Assembly: GCA_013141505.1 (NCBI GenBank)
Contig: JABFQX010000016.1
Location: 1-64,000, forward strand
Origin: Methyloglobulus sp.
GTDB taxonomy: Bacteria > Pseudomonadota > Gammaproteobacteria > Methylococcales > Methylomonadaceae
Direction of reading: 5' to 3'
DNA length: 64,000 nt
Numbering within the stretch: position 1 is the stretch's first letter; every line of letters begins with the position of its first letter. Shown in pieces: positions 18,555-28,266 of the stretch. Both the position numbers and the translations under genes were made by a program. The notes under the pieces are model-generated. The model saw nothing but the letters and a program-made list of their open reading frames with translations, searched no databases and had not been told where the DNA came from.

Positions 18555-20159
18555 ATGAAACACACATTTTTCGTTAAGGCTTCTATATTACTCATTGCCA
18601 TTAACGCCGTGGCAATGCACGGTGCTTTTGCTGAAACAGAAAGCCTTATTAAGGAACAACCACACGCCATCTACCATGTTGTAAAAAATAAAACCTTGCA
18701 GGAAGCGAGCAATCAAATCGCCTTACGCAGTGGTATTGCTTTCCAACTCAATGCCGCAAACAAAAACGACAGCATCACGGCAAAACTCGCGGCTGAAAAT
18801 TGGCAAGCGGCTTTAGCGCAATTCTTACGTGGCTACAACTACACGACTGCCTCTGCAAACGGCAAGATCAAATCTGTGATAGTTACAGGTTTAAATGGCA
18901 GCGGCACTAGCAATCCTGATGCGATGGTTGCCATAGCGCCCGACGTGATGGACAGTTTACCCGACCAATATAAAAATCATGCGCCAGGATCGGTTGAGCC
19001 AATCAACCTGAATATGGACAAACTCAAACAAACGCCCGTCGGCAAAAAAGTGACGCTGGACTTGCCTATCGGGCAATACACGGTTGCCCATGATGACTAT
19101 GTTAAACATAATGACGGCAGCTCAACGTGGATAGGTTATCTGGATGAGGAAGGTAAAGCCTACCGGGTTTACCTGTCGCAAGGTGATGCCGGTTTGATGG
19201 GCAATGTCAACACGCCTGACGGTATGTACACTATTGATACAGTTGCAGGACAAACGTACTGGGTGGACGTGAACCGTTCCGGTCAACTAGCCGGTGGATT
19301 TCACAATGATCAGGTGTCAGAACCGTTAGCTAATGCCGGTTTCGACATCAAAACTGCCGCTGCACTCGCTTCAAATGGTGCATCAGCTTTAAAGGTCAAA
19401 GCCCCTCGAAGTGTTGTGACGACGGTTCCCGTGGTTGATATTATGGTTTTATACACCACCGTCAAACAAACTGCGGCTTTTGCGCGGCAACGCCTGCAAT
19501 ATCTGATCGATGTCACTAACAAAGCCTACAAGGATTCAAAAATCAATATACAGTTGAGATTGGTGCATACGCGGGCAACCAAATACTCGGAAACTGCGTC
19601 CAACGATGTGGCGCTCTCAGATCTATCGCGTGATCGCGGAGCACTTGCCGGAACCTCAGCATTGCGGACAAAATACGGCGCAGACTTGGTGTTTCTGTTC
19701 AGACCCTATTACAGGTCTACACACGGCAGTTGCGGCATGACTTATGTGGGTTTTTCAACAGGCCAAAGCGGTAATCCTGGCACGGCTTTCGGAACGGTTA
19801 GTGATGGCACATCGCGTGACAACTACAATCTCTACTATTGCGGCTTACAAACCTTTGCCCACGAAACCGGGCATTCACTGGGCAATGTCCATGACCGTTA
19901 TTATGCTTCGTTCCAAGGTAAGTTCCCCTATTCCTATGCTTGGGGTATCTACGGCAAATTTGGCACTATCATGAGTTACTACTCGCCCTCGTTGATGTTT
20001 TACTCAACGCCGCTGCTGAAAACACAATGTAAGGGTGGCCCGTGTGGCTATGCTGAAGGTAACGTCAATTCGTCCGATCAGAGCCGGACGATAAATTACA
20101 CTGGGCCTATTGTCGCGGGTTTTAAACCGAAGACTACCGCCGTGCCGGTAATTCAATAA
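18555..20159 (+). CDS. Secreted metzincin (reprolysin-like M12) zinc metalloprotease with N-terminal STN-like domain
   Basis: A 534-residue exported protease. The signal peptide ends near residue 26 (MHGAFAETE). Residues about 38-105 resemble an STN (secretin/TonB short N-terminal) domain: LQEASNQIALRSGIAFQLNAAN...WQAALAQFLRGYNY. A linker of about 200 residues follows, then the catalytic domain with the full metzincin zinc motif HETGHSLGNVHD (H436, E437, H440, H446) and the Met-turn GTIMSYYSP (M473). Nearby Cys residues may form disulfides. It should act in the periplasm or outside the cell; substrates are unknown. The start has GAGGAA upstream. It is followed after 7 bp by repeat copy B and is not in an operon. 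An STN domain on a protease is unusual. Confidence 0.9.
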   Translation: MKHTFFVKASILLIAINAVAMHGAFAETESLIKEQPHAIYHVVKNKTLQEASNQIALRSGIAFQLNAANKNDSITAKLAAENWQAALAQFLRGYNYTTASANGKIKSVIVTGLNGSGTSNPDAMVAIAPDVMDSLPDQYKNHAPGSVEPINLNMDKLKQTPVGKKVTLDLPIGQYTVAHDDYVKHNDGSSTWIGYLDEEGKAYRVYLSQGDAGLMGNVNTPDGMYTIDTVAGQTYWVDVNRSGQLAGGFHNDQVSEPLANAGFDIKTAAALASNGASALKVKAPRSVVTTVPVVDIMVLYTTVKQTAAFARQRLQYLIDVTNKAYKDSKINIQLRLVHTRATKYSETASNDVALSDLSRDRGALAGTSALRTKYGADLVFLFRPYYRSTHGSCGMTYVGFSTGQSGNPGTAFGTVSDGTSRDNYNLYYCGLQTFAHETGHSLGNVHDRYYASFQGKFPYSYAWGIYGKFGTIMSYYSPSLMFYSTPLLKTQCKGGPCGYAEGNVNSSDQSRTINYTGPIVAGFKPKTTAVPVIQ

Positions 20160-20166
20160 CAGATCA

Positions 20167-20295
20167 TTATTGATTTAGCCTTACGAAGTTTTAACTTCCT
20201 TTCGGCTCCGCTCAGAGAACGAAGCCGTAGCGTTCCCTGAGCGAAGCCGAAGGGGCAAAACATCGGCTTCAAACTTTAAAAGGCCGGATCAATAA
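20167..20295. repeat. Dispersed palindromic element, copy B
   Basis: TTATTGATTTAGCCTTACGAAG at the left mirrors AAAAGGCCGGATCAATAA at the right. The inner pair CTTTCGGCTCCGCTCAGAG and CCTGAGCGAAGCCGAAGG forms a long stem. It begins 7 bp after the protease stop codon, so its hairpin may also act as a transcript end or stabiliser. Confidence 0.85.
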
Positions 20296-20298
20296 CGT

Positions 20299-20323
20299 CC
20301 GGTGGTTTTATTAAAACCACCGG
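20299..20323. repeat. 12-bp perfect hairpin next to repeat copy B
   Basis: CCGGTGGTTTTA (20299-20310) pairs exactly with TAAAACCACCGG (20312-20323) around one base. No T-run follows on either strand outside the stem, so I mark it only as a palindrome. Confidence 0.6.
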
Positions 20324-20570
20324 GTAATTGAAATTCAATCCAGAACTGCTCCACTGTCAAAATTCGCGATCAGCTAATTCCAAACCTTCGTGGTTTCCGC
20401 TGACAAATTTTCACATCGCCAAAAACAGGTGTTCGATGCCAATCAGATTGCCGCGCCTTGCTTGAAGAATGGCGGCTCAAAAAACGATCAATCAAAAAAC
20501 ATAGGTTATTGACTAGATAAACTATACTTTTCTCCTGAGGAACAACGTAGGTAATCCCTAGGATCAATTC
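20324..20570. other. Upstream region of the cas operon
   Basis: About 250 bp without a believable gene. A TATACT at 20523-20528 is a possible -10 box for the cas transcript, but no -35 sits at a suitable distance. AGGA at 20549-20564 region precedes the cas3 start. Confidence 0.35.
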
Positions 20571-23027
20571 ATGACCGTAAGCCAACACGCAGGGCGCTAC
20601 ATTGCCCACGTCCGCAAAAATGATAAGCAAGAACAAACCGTTGCCAATCATTTGCTGGCAGTGGCGGAAATAGCCAAGCACTTAGCCGCCAAAATTAACG
20701 TACCGGAAGCCGGTGAATTGATTGGCTTATTGCATGATTTTGGCAAATACAGTGCAGACTTTCAAACCTACATTCAATCTGGCACTGGGTTAATCAATCC
20801 AGACAGCGAAGACTTTGTAAATGCCGGTGCGTTAAAAGGCAAAATCGACCATTCCACCGCAGGCGCACAGTGGATATGGCAGGAACTTAGCAAATACGGC
20901 AAAAATGGCGAAGGCAAGTTGTGCGGGCAAATACTGGCGTTGTGTATTGCCTCGCACCATTCAGGCTTAATTGATTGCTTAAAACCGGAAGGCGACAACG
21001 GTTTTAAAGGCCGTATCGACAAAGGCGATGACCGCTCTCACTTAACAGAATGCAAAAGCAATGCCGACAGGGTTATTTTGGAGCAAGCCCAACGGCTTGC
21101 CGACAAGCCATTACTGTCTGCCATGCTCAGGCAAATAACACGTATCACCCAAACCGAACAACATGGTCAAGTTGTCTCAGCAACGGTCAAATGCTTTTAT
21201 GTTGGCTTTTGGACACGGTTTTTATTCAGTTGCCTGATTGATGCTGACCGCATTAACAGTGCCGATTTTGAAAACCCGACTAATGTGGCACAGCGCAATA
21301 GGCCGGTCTTTTGGGATATTGCTATTGATCGACTTGAATTATTTTTGGCTAACCAACAAGCAACACCAACGTTGTCGCCGATAAATACAATTCGCCAAAA
21401 AATTTCCGATACCTGCAAAAATAGGGCAGAAGATGCCCAAGGTATTTATACCCTGACCGTGCCTACCGGCGGCGGAAAAACCTACGCCAGCCTGCGCTAT
21501 GCTTTACATCATGCCAAGGCGCACAGGTTAGAACGCATTATCTACGTTATCCCTTATACGTCGATTATCGAACAAAATGCCGATGCCATCCGCAAAGTCG
21601 TTGAACAGGTTGGCGATCAACCCCCTTGGGTGCTGGAACACCATTCCAATTTAGAACCTGAAAACCAAACTTGGCACAGCAAGCTGGCCGCCGAAAATTG
21701 GGATGCGCCGATAGTCTTGACGACGATGGTGCAGTTTCTGGAAACGCTATTTAGTGGTGGTACGCGCGGGGTGCGTCGTTTGCACCAATTGGCGAACAGC
21801 GTCCTCATTTTTGATGAAATCCAGACCCTGCCGATTAACTGTACTCATTTGTTTTGCAATGCCCTTAATTTTTTAAGCACTTATGCCAAAACTACGGCAG
21901 TGTTATGTACGGCGACCCAGCCCTTATTGGACAAATTGCCGGTATCCGAAAAAGGCCAGCTTTTTATCCCAAAAGAAAATGAATTGGTCGATGATGTTGG
22001 CGAATTATTCAACCAATTAAAGCGCGTTGACATCAGCAATAAAACCAAACCTGGAGGTTGGTCGGAAGCTGAAATTGCTGAATTGGCGATGTCCGAATTT
22101 AACAGCAAAGGCAATTGTCTGGTGATCGTCAACACAAAAGCCTGGGCACAGGCGTTATACATTAATTGTTCAAAATCGGTTGATAAGGCCAGCCTATTTC
22201 ATTTAAGCACCAACCAATGTTCCACGCATCGAAGCGAACTTTTTCAAAGGATGCGGGAGCGATTAACTAACCAGCAACCGGTCTTATGCTTCAGTACCCA
22301 GCTAATTGAAGCGGGTGTTGATATTGATTTTGCCAGTGTAATCCGTTTTCTGGCTGGTTTGGATTCAATAGCCCAAGCGGCGGGGCGATGCAATAGGAAT
22401 GGTCGTCTGGACACAGCGACTGTACATGTCGTCAATCCGGCAAATGAGACCATTAATCAACTCATCGACATCAAAGTAGGGCAGGAAAAAACCAGTCGTG
22501 TTTTTAGTGAACTCAAAGGCAAATCCTTGCTTGATCCAGAGGTTATGGCGTTGTATTTCAAATATTATTTTTATGAACGCGCCGATCAAATGGCCTATCC
22601 ACTGAATGCCAAACAAGTTGGACGGGATGATTCGCTGTTAAATTTACTCAGTGAAAATAAATCCAACACAGGTTCGAAAGCACAACTACAATTAAAACAA
22701 TCGTTTATGACCGCTGGCAATGCGTTTAAAGCCATAGATGCACCTACCCAATCCGTTATCGTTCCCTACGGACATGGGAAAAACCTGATTACAACGCTCT
22801 GCGGAATCTCGAAAGATTTCAATGCTAAAAGCTATTACCAAAGTTTAAAACAAGCCCAAAAATACAGCGTTAATGTTTTCCCCAATGTTTGGCAAAAATT
22901 AAAAGAGCAAGAGGCTGTCTGTGAAATTCAAGGCGAAGGCGTGTATTACCTGAATGAGCGCTATTACAGCGACGAGTTTGGGTTATCTACTGAGGTTGTT
23001 GGTAAATTCGAGTTTTTTGATTTATAA
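20571..23027 (+). CDS. cas3: Cas3, type I-C helicase-nuclease
   Basis: An 818-residue effector recruited by Cascade to nick, unwind and degrade target DNA. The N-terminal HD nuclease domain has H27 and the metal-binding pair H55-D56 in LLHDFGKYS, with further histidines in IASHHSGL. The superfamily 2 helicase follows, with Walker A VPTGGGKTYASLR, DEAD-like box IFDEIQTLP, motif III CTATQP and motif VI SIAQAAGRCNRNGR. HD and helicase are fused in one chain as normal for I-C. It is first in the cas operon; the next gene begins 26 bp later. All key motifs appear intact, so it should be active. Confidence 0.97.
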   Translation: MTVSQHAGRYIAHVRKNDKQEQTVANHLLAVAEIAKHLAAKINVPEAGELIGLLHDFGKYSADFQTYIQSGTGLINPDSEDFVNAGALKGKIDHSTAGAQWIWQELSKYGKNGEGKLCGQILALCIASHHSGLIDCLKPEGDNGFKGRIDKGDDRSHLTECKSNADRVILEQAQRLADKPLLSAMLRQITRITQTEQHGQVVSATVKCFYVGFWTRFLFSCLIDADRINSADFENPTNVAQRNRPVFWDIAIDRLELFLANQQATPTLSPINTIRQKISDTCKNRAEDAQGIYTLTVPTGGGKTYASLRYALHHAKAHRLERIIYVIPYTSIIEQNADAIRKVVEQVGDQPPWVLEHHSNLEPENQTWHSKLAAENWDAPIVLTTMVQFLETLFSGGTRGVRRLHQLANSVLIFDEIQTLPINCTHLFCNALNFLSTYAKTTAVLCTATQPLLDKLPVSEKGQLFIPKENELVDDVGELFNQLKRVDISNKTKPGGWSEAEIAELAMSEFNSKGNCLVIVNTKAWAQALYINCSKSVDKASLFHLSTNQCSTHRSELFQRMRERLTNQQPVLCFSTQLIEAGVDIDFASVIRFLAGLDSIAQAAGRCNRNGRLDTATVHVVNPANETINQLIDIKVGQEKTSRVFSELKGKSLLDPEVMALYFKYYFYERADQMAYPLNAKQVGRDDSLLNLLSENKSNTGSKAQLQLKQSFMTAGNAFKAIDAPTQSVIVPYGHGKNLITTLCGISKDFNAKSYYQSLKQAQKYSVNVFPNVWQKLKEQEAVCEIQGEGVYYLNERYYSDEFGLSTEVVGKFEFFDL

Positions 23028-23053
23028 AAATTATGCCCTAAGGAGGGTAATCC

Positions 23054-23758
23054 GTGAAAAACAGCATTAGTTTTCGATTGTGGGGCAAGTATGCGTTATT
23101 TACTGATCCCATCACCAAGGTTGGCGGCGAAAAGTGTTCCTATCACCTACCGACCTACGAAGCCATCAAAGGCGTATTGAAATCCATTTATTGGAAGCCG
23201 ACGCTTATTTGGTATGTCGATAAAGTGCGCGTGATAAAACCCTTACGCACCCAAACCAAAGGCACTAAGCCTTTAGTTTGGGGCGGCGGTAACAGCTTGG
23301 CGATTTACACCTTCTTGCGCGATGTCGAATACCAAGTTGAAGCGCATTTTGAATGGAACGAACACCGCCCTGAACTGGCGGCAGACCGCATTGACGGCAA
23401 ACATTACGCCATCCTCAAGCGCACTTTAGAAAAAGGTGGCAGGCAGGATATTTTTTTAGGTACACGCGATTGCCAAGGCTATATCGAGCCGTGCGAATTT
23501 GGCGCGGGTGAAGGCGCTTACGATGCCATTGAAGAATTGGCGTTTGGCTTGATGTTCCATAGTTTTGCCTATCCTGATGAATCCGGCGTTGACGAGCTAC
23601 ATAGTCAGTTTTGGCAGGCAACGCTTAAAAAAGGCATTCTAGAATTCCCGCGCCCTGAAGATTGTGAAGTTCGCCGTCTGGTTCGGGACATGATGCCGAA
23701 AAAATTCGGCTTAGGTGAAAACCTATTGGCTGTCGAACACGAAGAGGCACAGTTATGA
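23054..23758 (+). CDS. cas5c: Cas5c (Cas5d), pre-crRNA processing endonuclease and Cascade subunit
   Basis: A 234-residue RAMP protein. In type I-C systems, which lack Cas6, Cas5 cuts the repeat in pre-crRNA and stays bound to the 5' handle. The N-terminus SFRLWGKYALFTDPITKVGGEKCSYHLPTYEAIKGVLKSIYWKP is the family hallmark, and it contains the Y, K and H residues implicated in cleavage. The start is GTG at 23054 with a very strong AGGAGGG site 4 bp before. Its last codon overlaps the cas8c start (ATGA). Confidence 0.96.
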   Translation: MKNSISFRLWGKYALFTDPITKVGGEKCSYHLPTYEAIKGVLKSIYWKPTLIWYVDKVRVIKPLRTQTKGTKPLVWGGGNSLAIYTFLRDVEYQVEAHFEWNEHRPELAADRIDGKHYAILKRTLEKGGRQDIFLGTRDCQGYIEPCEFGAGEGAYDAIEELAFGLMFHSFAYPDESGVDELHSQFWQATLKKGILEFPRPEDCEVRRLVRDMMPKKFGLGENLLAVEHEEAQL

Positions 23759-25746
23759 GCTGGATGGAAAAGTTGTATCAAACTTATGAAGCCGGTGTTT
23801 TACTTGATTTACCCATAGAAAAACGGTTGATGCCAACCAGCCACACGGTTCAAAATGCCCATATCAATATTGTTATTGATGGTGAAGGTAATTTTAGGGG
23901 CGCATCTGTATTGGAAAAAACACAGATAGTTTTACCGGCAACAGAAAGCTCAGCCAGTCGTACCAGTGGTGAAGAGCCACATCCGCTTGCCGATAAAATA
24001 CAATATGTTGCCCAAGATTATGAAAGTTTTGGCGGGCAGAAAAAACCGTATTTTGAAGGTTATAAAAAACAATTGCAGGCGTGGTGCGAGTCTGAATATA
24101 CGCACGATAAAGTAAAAGCCGTTTATCGTTATATTAAAAAAGGCACTGTGATTGCCGATTTGATAGCGCAACATATTTTATTTGTTGATACTAACAATAA
24201 ACTGTTGACCGAATGGAGTAGTGATGACGAACAGCCCGCCTTATTTAAGGTTCTGCCCAAAGACAAAGGTAAGTTAGATCAGGGTTCTGCTCTGGTCTGT
24301 TGGACTGTACAAAAAGATTCCGACCCTAACGACGCAACGTGGAAAGATAAGACCATACAAGACAGTTGGATTGCGTACGACACCTCAAACAGTAGTGATA
24401 TGGGGCTATGCTTCATAACAGGAGAAAATCAATCGCTGGGGGTTAATCATCCTAAAAAAATACGCCACTCTGGTGATGGCGCTAAACTGATTTCTGCTAA
24501 TGACTCCAGTGGCTATACCTACAGAGGCCGGTTTTTAGATGAGAAACAAGCGTGTGGAATAGGTTTTGACGTTTCCCAAAAAGCCCATAATGCACTACGT
24601 TGGTTGATTTCCAGGCAAGGCTTCAAAAATAGCGACCAAGCTTGTGTGTCATGGGCGGTATCAGGTAAGCCGATTCCTGAGCCGTTGACGGATGCTTGGT
24701 CGTTATTGAGTGGCGATGAATACAACTTGGATGTTGTCGATGAGCCTGTAAATCAAGAATCTCAAACGACCCCAGACCACACAATTGATCTAGGCGAATC
24801 CTACGCGCAGAAACTCAAAAAATACATGGCAGGTTACGCTGCCAAATTAAGCCCTACTGAGCAAATCATCATCATGGGCATTGATTCGGCTACGCCGGGT
24901 CGCATGGGCATCCTCTACTATCGGGAAATGTTCAGCGCCGAATTCCTCAATCGCTTGGAAGCGTGGCATAACCAATTTGCTTGGGCGCAACGCCATACAA
25001 AAGAGCTTCCCAGTATTGACGGCAAAAAGCCCAAAACCAAAGTGATTTGGCCGGTCAGCTCCCCTGTACCCAGAGATATAACCAAGGCGGCCTACGGTGA
25101 AAATGTCGCCGATAACCTCAAGAAAAAAGTCATTGAGCGTCTAATGCCCTGCATTATTGATGGTCAGCCGTTTCCACTGGATTTGCTCATGAGCTGCGTA
25201 CGAAAAGCAACTAATCGAGTCAGCTATGCGAGCGATGAACAGTGGTTATGGGAAAAAAACGTAAGCATCGCTTGTGCGCTGTACAAAGGCTATTACCAAC
25301 GCCACCCCAATTTAACCCAACGGAGAAACTATGTCATGGCACTTGAAGAAAACTACCATTCACGCGATTACCTGTACGGGCGGCTCTTAGCCATTGCCGA
25401 ACGTATCGAAGAAGTTGCATTAGGCATAAGCGGAGAAAACCGATCCACTACTGCCGCCCGTTTAATGCAACGCTTTGCTGATCGCCCTTTTGAAACGTGG
25501 CGAACCATTGAATTAGCGTTACAGCCTTACATGCAGCGTTTACGTGTATCCCGCGCAGGATTTTTAACCAACCAACTAAAAGAAATGGATGTCATTTTGG
25601 GATTGTTTCAGCACGATGACTTTAGCCGTAAAGAAGCCTTATCAGGTGAGTTTTTATTGGCTTACCACTGCCAACGTCAAAAGTTTAGAACCAAAACTGA
25701 AGCCGAAACAATAGACGATACAACATCACAAGGAGATACCGAATGA
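23755..25746 (+). CDS. cas8c: Cas8c (Csd1), large subunit of type I-C Cascade
   Basis: A 663-residue Csd1-family protein that recognises the PAM and helps open target DNA; an internal start in some I-C genes also yields a small subunit (Cas11c). The N-terminus MSWMEKLYQTYE and motifs CWTVQKDSD, LICFITGE-like and the C-terminal FADRPFETWRTIELALQPYMQRL and EFLLAYHCQR are typical. The gene overlaps cas5c and cas7c by 4 bp on both sides. A separate Cas11 start was not resolved by eye, though in-frame methionines with weak upstream sites occur in the last third. Confidence 0.96.
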   Translation: MSWMEKLYQTYEAGVLLDLPIEKRLMPTSHTVQNAHINIVIDGEGNFRGASVLEKTQIVLPATESSASRTSGEEPHPLADKIQYVAQDYESFGGQKKPYFEGYKKQLQAWCESEYTHDKVKAVYRYIKKGTVIADLIAQHILFVDTNNKLLTEWSSDDEQPALFKVLPKDKGKLDQGSALVCWTVQKDSDPNDATWKDKTIQDSWIAYDTSNSSDMGLCFITGENQSLGVNHPKKIRHSGDGAKLISANDSSGYTYRGRFLDEKQACGIGFDVSQKAHNALRWLISRQGFKNSDQACVSWAVSGKPIPEPLTDAWSLLSGDEYNLDVVDEPVNQESQTTPDHTIDLGESYAQKLKKYMAGYAAKLSPTEQIIIMGIDSATPGRMGILYYREMFSAEFLNRLEAWHNQFAWAQRHTKELPSIDGKKPKTKVIWPVSSPVPRDITKAAYGENVADNLKKKVIERLMPCIIDGQPFPLDLLMSCVRKATNRVSYASDEQWLWEKNVSIACALYKGYYQRHPNLTQRRNYVMALEENYHSRDYLYGRLLAIAERIEEVALGISGENRSTTAARLMQRFADRPFETWRTIELALQPYMQRLRVSRAGFLTNQLKEMDVILGLFQHDDFSRKEALSGEFLLAYHCQRQKFRTKTEAETIDDTTSQGDTE

Positions 25747-26591
25747 GTGCCTTAAGCCATAAAATAGATTTTGCCATTATCTTCAGCGTAAAAAATGCCA
25801 ACCCCAACGGCGACCCACTCAATGGCAACCGTCCCCGTACCGACTATGACGGCTTTGGTGAAATTACCGATGTTTGCTTAAAGCGCAAGATGCGTGATCG
25901 TTTGCAAACCGCAGGCCATGCCATTTTTGTGCAATCGGATGAGAAAAAAACCGATGGTATGGTTAGCCTTAAAGCAAGGGCTGAATCTGACGAATATGGG
26001 CTTGGCAAAAACGCCTTTAAGCCAAGCAAAGATAACACCAAAGATGAAATTGCTAAGAAAGTATGTGCCAAATGGCTGGATGTCCGCGCCTTTGGTCAAG
26101 TGTTTGCATTCGGCAAAGAGGGCGATGCGGCAGGTGTTTCTATTGCCATTAGAGGCCCTGTGACCATTCAATCCGCGTTTAGTCATGAACCTGTCAGTAT
26201 CACCAGCACTCAAATCACCAAAAGTGTGAATAGTGAAGGCGACGGCACTAAAAAAGGCTCGGACACAATGGGTATGAAGCACCGCGTGGACAGTGCCGTT
26301 TATGTGGTTTACGGCGCAATGACACCGCAATTGGCCGATAAAACCGGATTTAGCGATGCTGATGCTGACAACATCAAAGCCATCTTGCCCAAACTGTTTG
26401 AAGGTGATGCTTCATCTGCAAGGCCAGAAGGTTCGATGGCGGTGAGCAAGGTTATTTGGTGGCAACACAATTCCAAAGCGGGCCAATACTCGTCTGCCAA
26501 GGTGCATGGTTCTTTGGCTGTCAATGCCGATGGTAGTTTTGAATTAAAACGACTTGACGGTTTAGACCCAGAAGAAATCGATGGCTTTTGA
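25743..26591 (+). CDS. cas7c: Cas7c (Csd2), Cascade backbone subunit
   Basis: A 282-residue RAMP protein that polymerises along the crRNA spacer. The N-terminal FAIIFSVKNANPNGDPLNGNRPRTD and the VCLKRKMRD segments are the Cas7/Csd2 signature. Thumb-region residues follow (SVNSEGDGTKKGSDTMGMKHRVDSAVYVVYG). Length is normal for the family. It is coupled to cas8c and cas4 by 4-bp overlaps. Confidence 0.97.
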   Translation: MSALSHKIDFAIIFSVKNANPNGDPLNGNRPRTDYDGFGEITDVCLKRKMRDRLQTAGHAIFVQSDEKKTDGMVSLKARAESDEYGLGKNAFKPSKDNTKDEIAKKVCAKWLDVRAFGQVFAFGKEGDAAGVSIAIRGPVTIQSAFSHEPVSITSTQITKSVNSEGDGTKKGSDTMGMKHRVDSAVYVVYGAMTPQLADKTGFSDADADNIKAILPKLFEGDASSARPEGSMAVSKVIWWQHNSKAGQYSSAKVHGSLAVNADGSFELKRLDGLDPEEIDGF

Positions 26592-27217
26592 TGCACCCAC
26601 TTGAACCCATCTACCTATCAAGCCTACAACACTACCTCTTTTGCCCACGGCAATTTGCCCTGATCGAACTGGAAGACATCTGGATTGAAAACCAGTTTAC
26701 GGCGGAAGGGCAGGTGTTGCATCGGCGCGTTAATCAGGCCGAGCAAGAAAAGCGCGGCGACATACGCACCGTCCGCGCATTGAGGGTGTCTCATGCCGAG
26801 CTGGGCATCGAAGGCGTTGCCGATGTGGTCGAATACCACACTCAACCGGATGGGCAAGACTTGCCCTATCCGGTCGAATACAAGCGCGGCAAGCCCAAAG
26901 CGCACCGCGCCGATGAAGTGCAACTGTGCGCCCAAGCCTTATGTCTGGAAGATATGGAAAACGTAACTGTCCAAGAGGGTGCATTGTTTTACGGGGAAGT
27001 ACGCCGTCGGCAAACTGTGCTGTTTGATAACGAATTGCGTACTTTAACTCAGCAAAGCATTCTGGCGTGCCGAACTATTCTCCAAACAAAAGTCACCCCG
27101 AAAGCCCAGTATCAAGCCAAAAAATGCGGTAATTGCTCGCTATTTGACCAATGTCATCCGCAAGATTTCGGCAAATCTGCGGCTAAATGGCTTGCCCAAC
27201 AGCTAGCACAGGATTAA
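26588..27217 (+). CDS. cas4: Cas4, RecB-like exonuclease for spacer acquisition
   Basis: A 209-residue PD-(D/E)XK nuclease with an iron-sulfur cluster. It trims prespacers and selects the correct PAM orientation together with Cas1-Cas2. Visible features are the N-terminal YLFCPRQFALIE with the first cluster cysteine, the catalytic PVEYKRGKPKAHRADEVQLCAQALCLE region, and the C-terminal cysteine triad KCGNCSLFDQCHP. It overlaps cas7c and ends 2 bp before the cas1 start. Confidence 0.96.
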   Translation: MMHPLEPIYLSSLQHYLFCPRQFALIELEDIWIENQFTAEGQVLHRRVNQAEQEKRGDIRTVRALRVSHAELGIEGVADVVEYHTQPDGQDLPYPVEYKRGKPKAHRADEVQLCAQALCLEDMENVTVQEGALFYGEVRRRQTVLFDNELRTLTQQSILACRTILQTKVTPKAQYQAKKCGNCSLFDQCHPQDFGKSAAKWLAQQLAQD

Positions 27218-27219
27218 CC

Positions 27220-28254
27220 ATGCGTCCATTGCGAAATGTTATCTATGTTCAAACCCAAAATTCTTGGCTGCACAAAGACAATGACAACCTCGTGTTAAAA
27301 GTTGAAAAAGAAACCAAGGCGCGAATACCCATCCACAAATTGCAAGGCTTGGTGTGTTTTGGGCAAGTCAGTATCTCGCCCTATTTGATGGCGCACTGCA
27401 CCGAAAACGCCATCACCATTACTTACCTTAACCAATTCGGAAAATTTTTGGCACGGGTAGAAGGCCCGGTCAGCGGCAACGTGCTTCTCAGGCGCACCCA
27501 ACATTTAACGGGAGCGAATATTGAACAAAGTATTTCGATTGCCCGGACGATGTTGGCAGGAAAGTTGTTCAACCAGCGTTATGTTATCCGGCGTTATCTT
27601 CGAGATTATGGTGACCAAACTGATATGGCATCCGCACTGGCGGAACTAGCCACGGCGGAAAAACGTTTAACCCGTTGTTTGGCGCAACTTGACGGTTGCA
27701 ACGCGATTGATACTCTGATGGGGCGTGAAGGCGAAGCGGCTCAAGTTTATTTTGGCGTTTTCCAACATCTCATAAGACAAGCTGACTTCACCTTTGATGT
27801 CCGCAGACGTAGGCCGCCCACCGACCCAGTGAATGCTTTGTTGTCATTTGTGTACACATTGCTCACCCATGATTGTCGGTCGGCATTGGAAACCACCGGG
27901 CTTGATCCGGCGAGTGGCTTCCTGCACCAGTTGCGGAGCGGCAGGCCGTCGTTGGCGTTAGATTTAGCTGAAGAACTTAGGCCAATGGCGGATCGGTTTG
28001 TCTTATCATTAATCAACAAAAAACAACTGGGCATCAAGGATTTTGAGACTTGGCCGAATGGCTCGGTGACATTAAAAGAAGAGCCGCGTAAAACCTTGTT
28101 GGCCGCTTGGCAAGACCGTAAGCAAGATACCTTAATGCACCCCTGGTTTGAGGAATCTGTGCCGATAGGCTTATTGCCTTGGCTGCAAGCGCAAATACTG
28201 GCGCGGCACCTGCGCGGCGATTGCGACAGTTATGTGCCGTTTTTGTGGAAATAA
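27220..28254 (+). CDS. cas1: Cas1, type I-C integrase
   Basis: A 344-residue integrase that, with Cas2, inserts new spacers at the leader end of the array. The N-terminal beta domain begins MRPLRNVIYVQTQNSWLHKD. The metal-binding residues are visible in MGREGEAAQVYFGVF (glutamate), SGFLHQLRSGRPSLALDLAEELRP (histidine, then aspartate/glutamate). The open frame extends to 27187 but the ATG at 27220, just past the cas4 stop, gives the usual N-terminus. The cas2 start follows 12 bp after the stop. Confidence 0.97.
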   Translation: MRPLRNVIYVQTQNSWLHKDNDNLVLKVEKETKARIPIHKLQGLVCFGQVSISPYLMAHCTENAITITYLNQFGKFLARVEGPVSGNVLLRRTQHLTGANIEQSISIARTMLAGKLFNQRYVIRRYLRDYGDQTDMASALAELATAEKRLTRCLAQLDGCNAIDTLMGREGEAAQVYFGVFQHLIRQADFTFDVRRRRPPTDPVNALLSFVYTLLTHDCRSALETTGLDPASGFLHQLRSGRPSLALDLAEELRPMADRFVLSLINKKQLGIKDFETWPNGSVTLKEEPRKTLLAAWQDRKQDTLMHPWFEESVPIGLLPWLQAQILARHLRGDCDSYVPFLWK

Positions 28255-28266
28255 GAGGATAACGCG

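Noticed and set aside
20512-20528. TTGACT and TATACT as a sigma-70 promoter for the cas operon
   Set aside because: The spacing is only about 10 bp, far from the required 16-18 bp.
20370-20681. 103-codon minus-strand frame upstream of cas3
   Set aside because: It runs into the cas3 start on the opposite strand and resembles no cas accessory gene.
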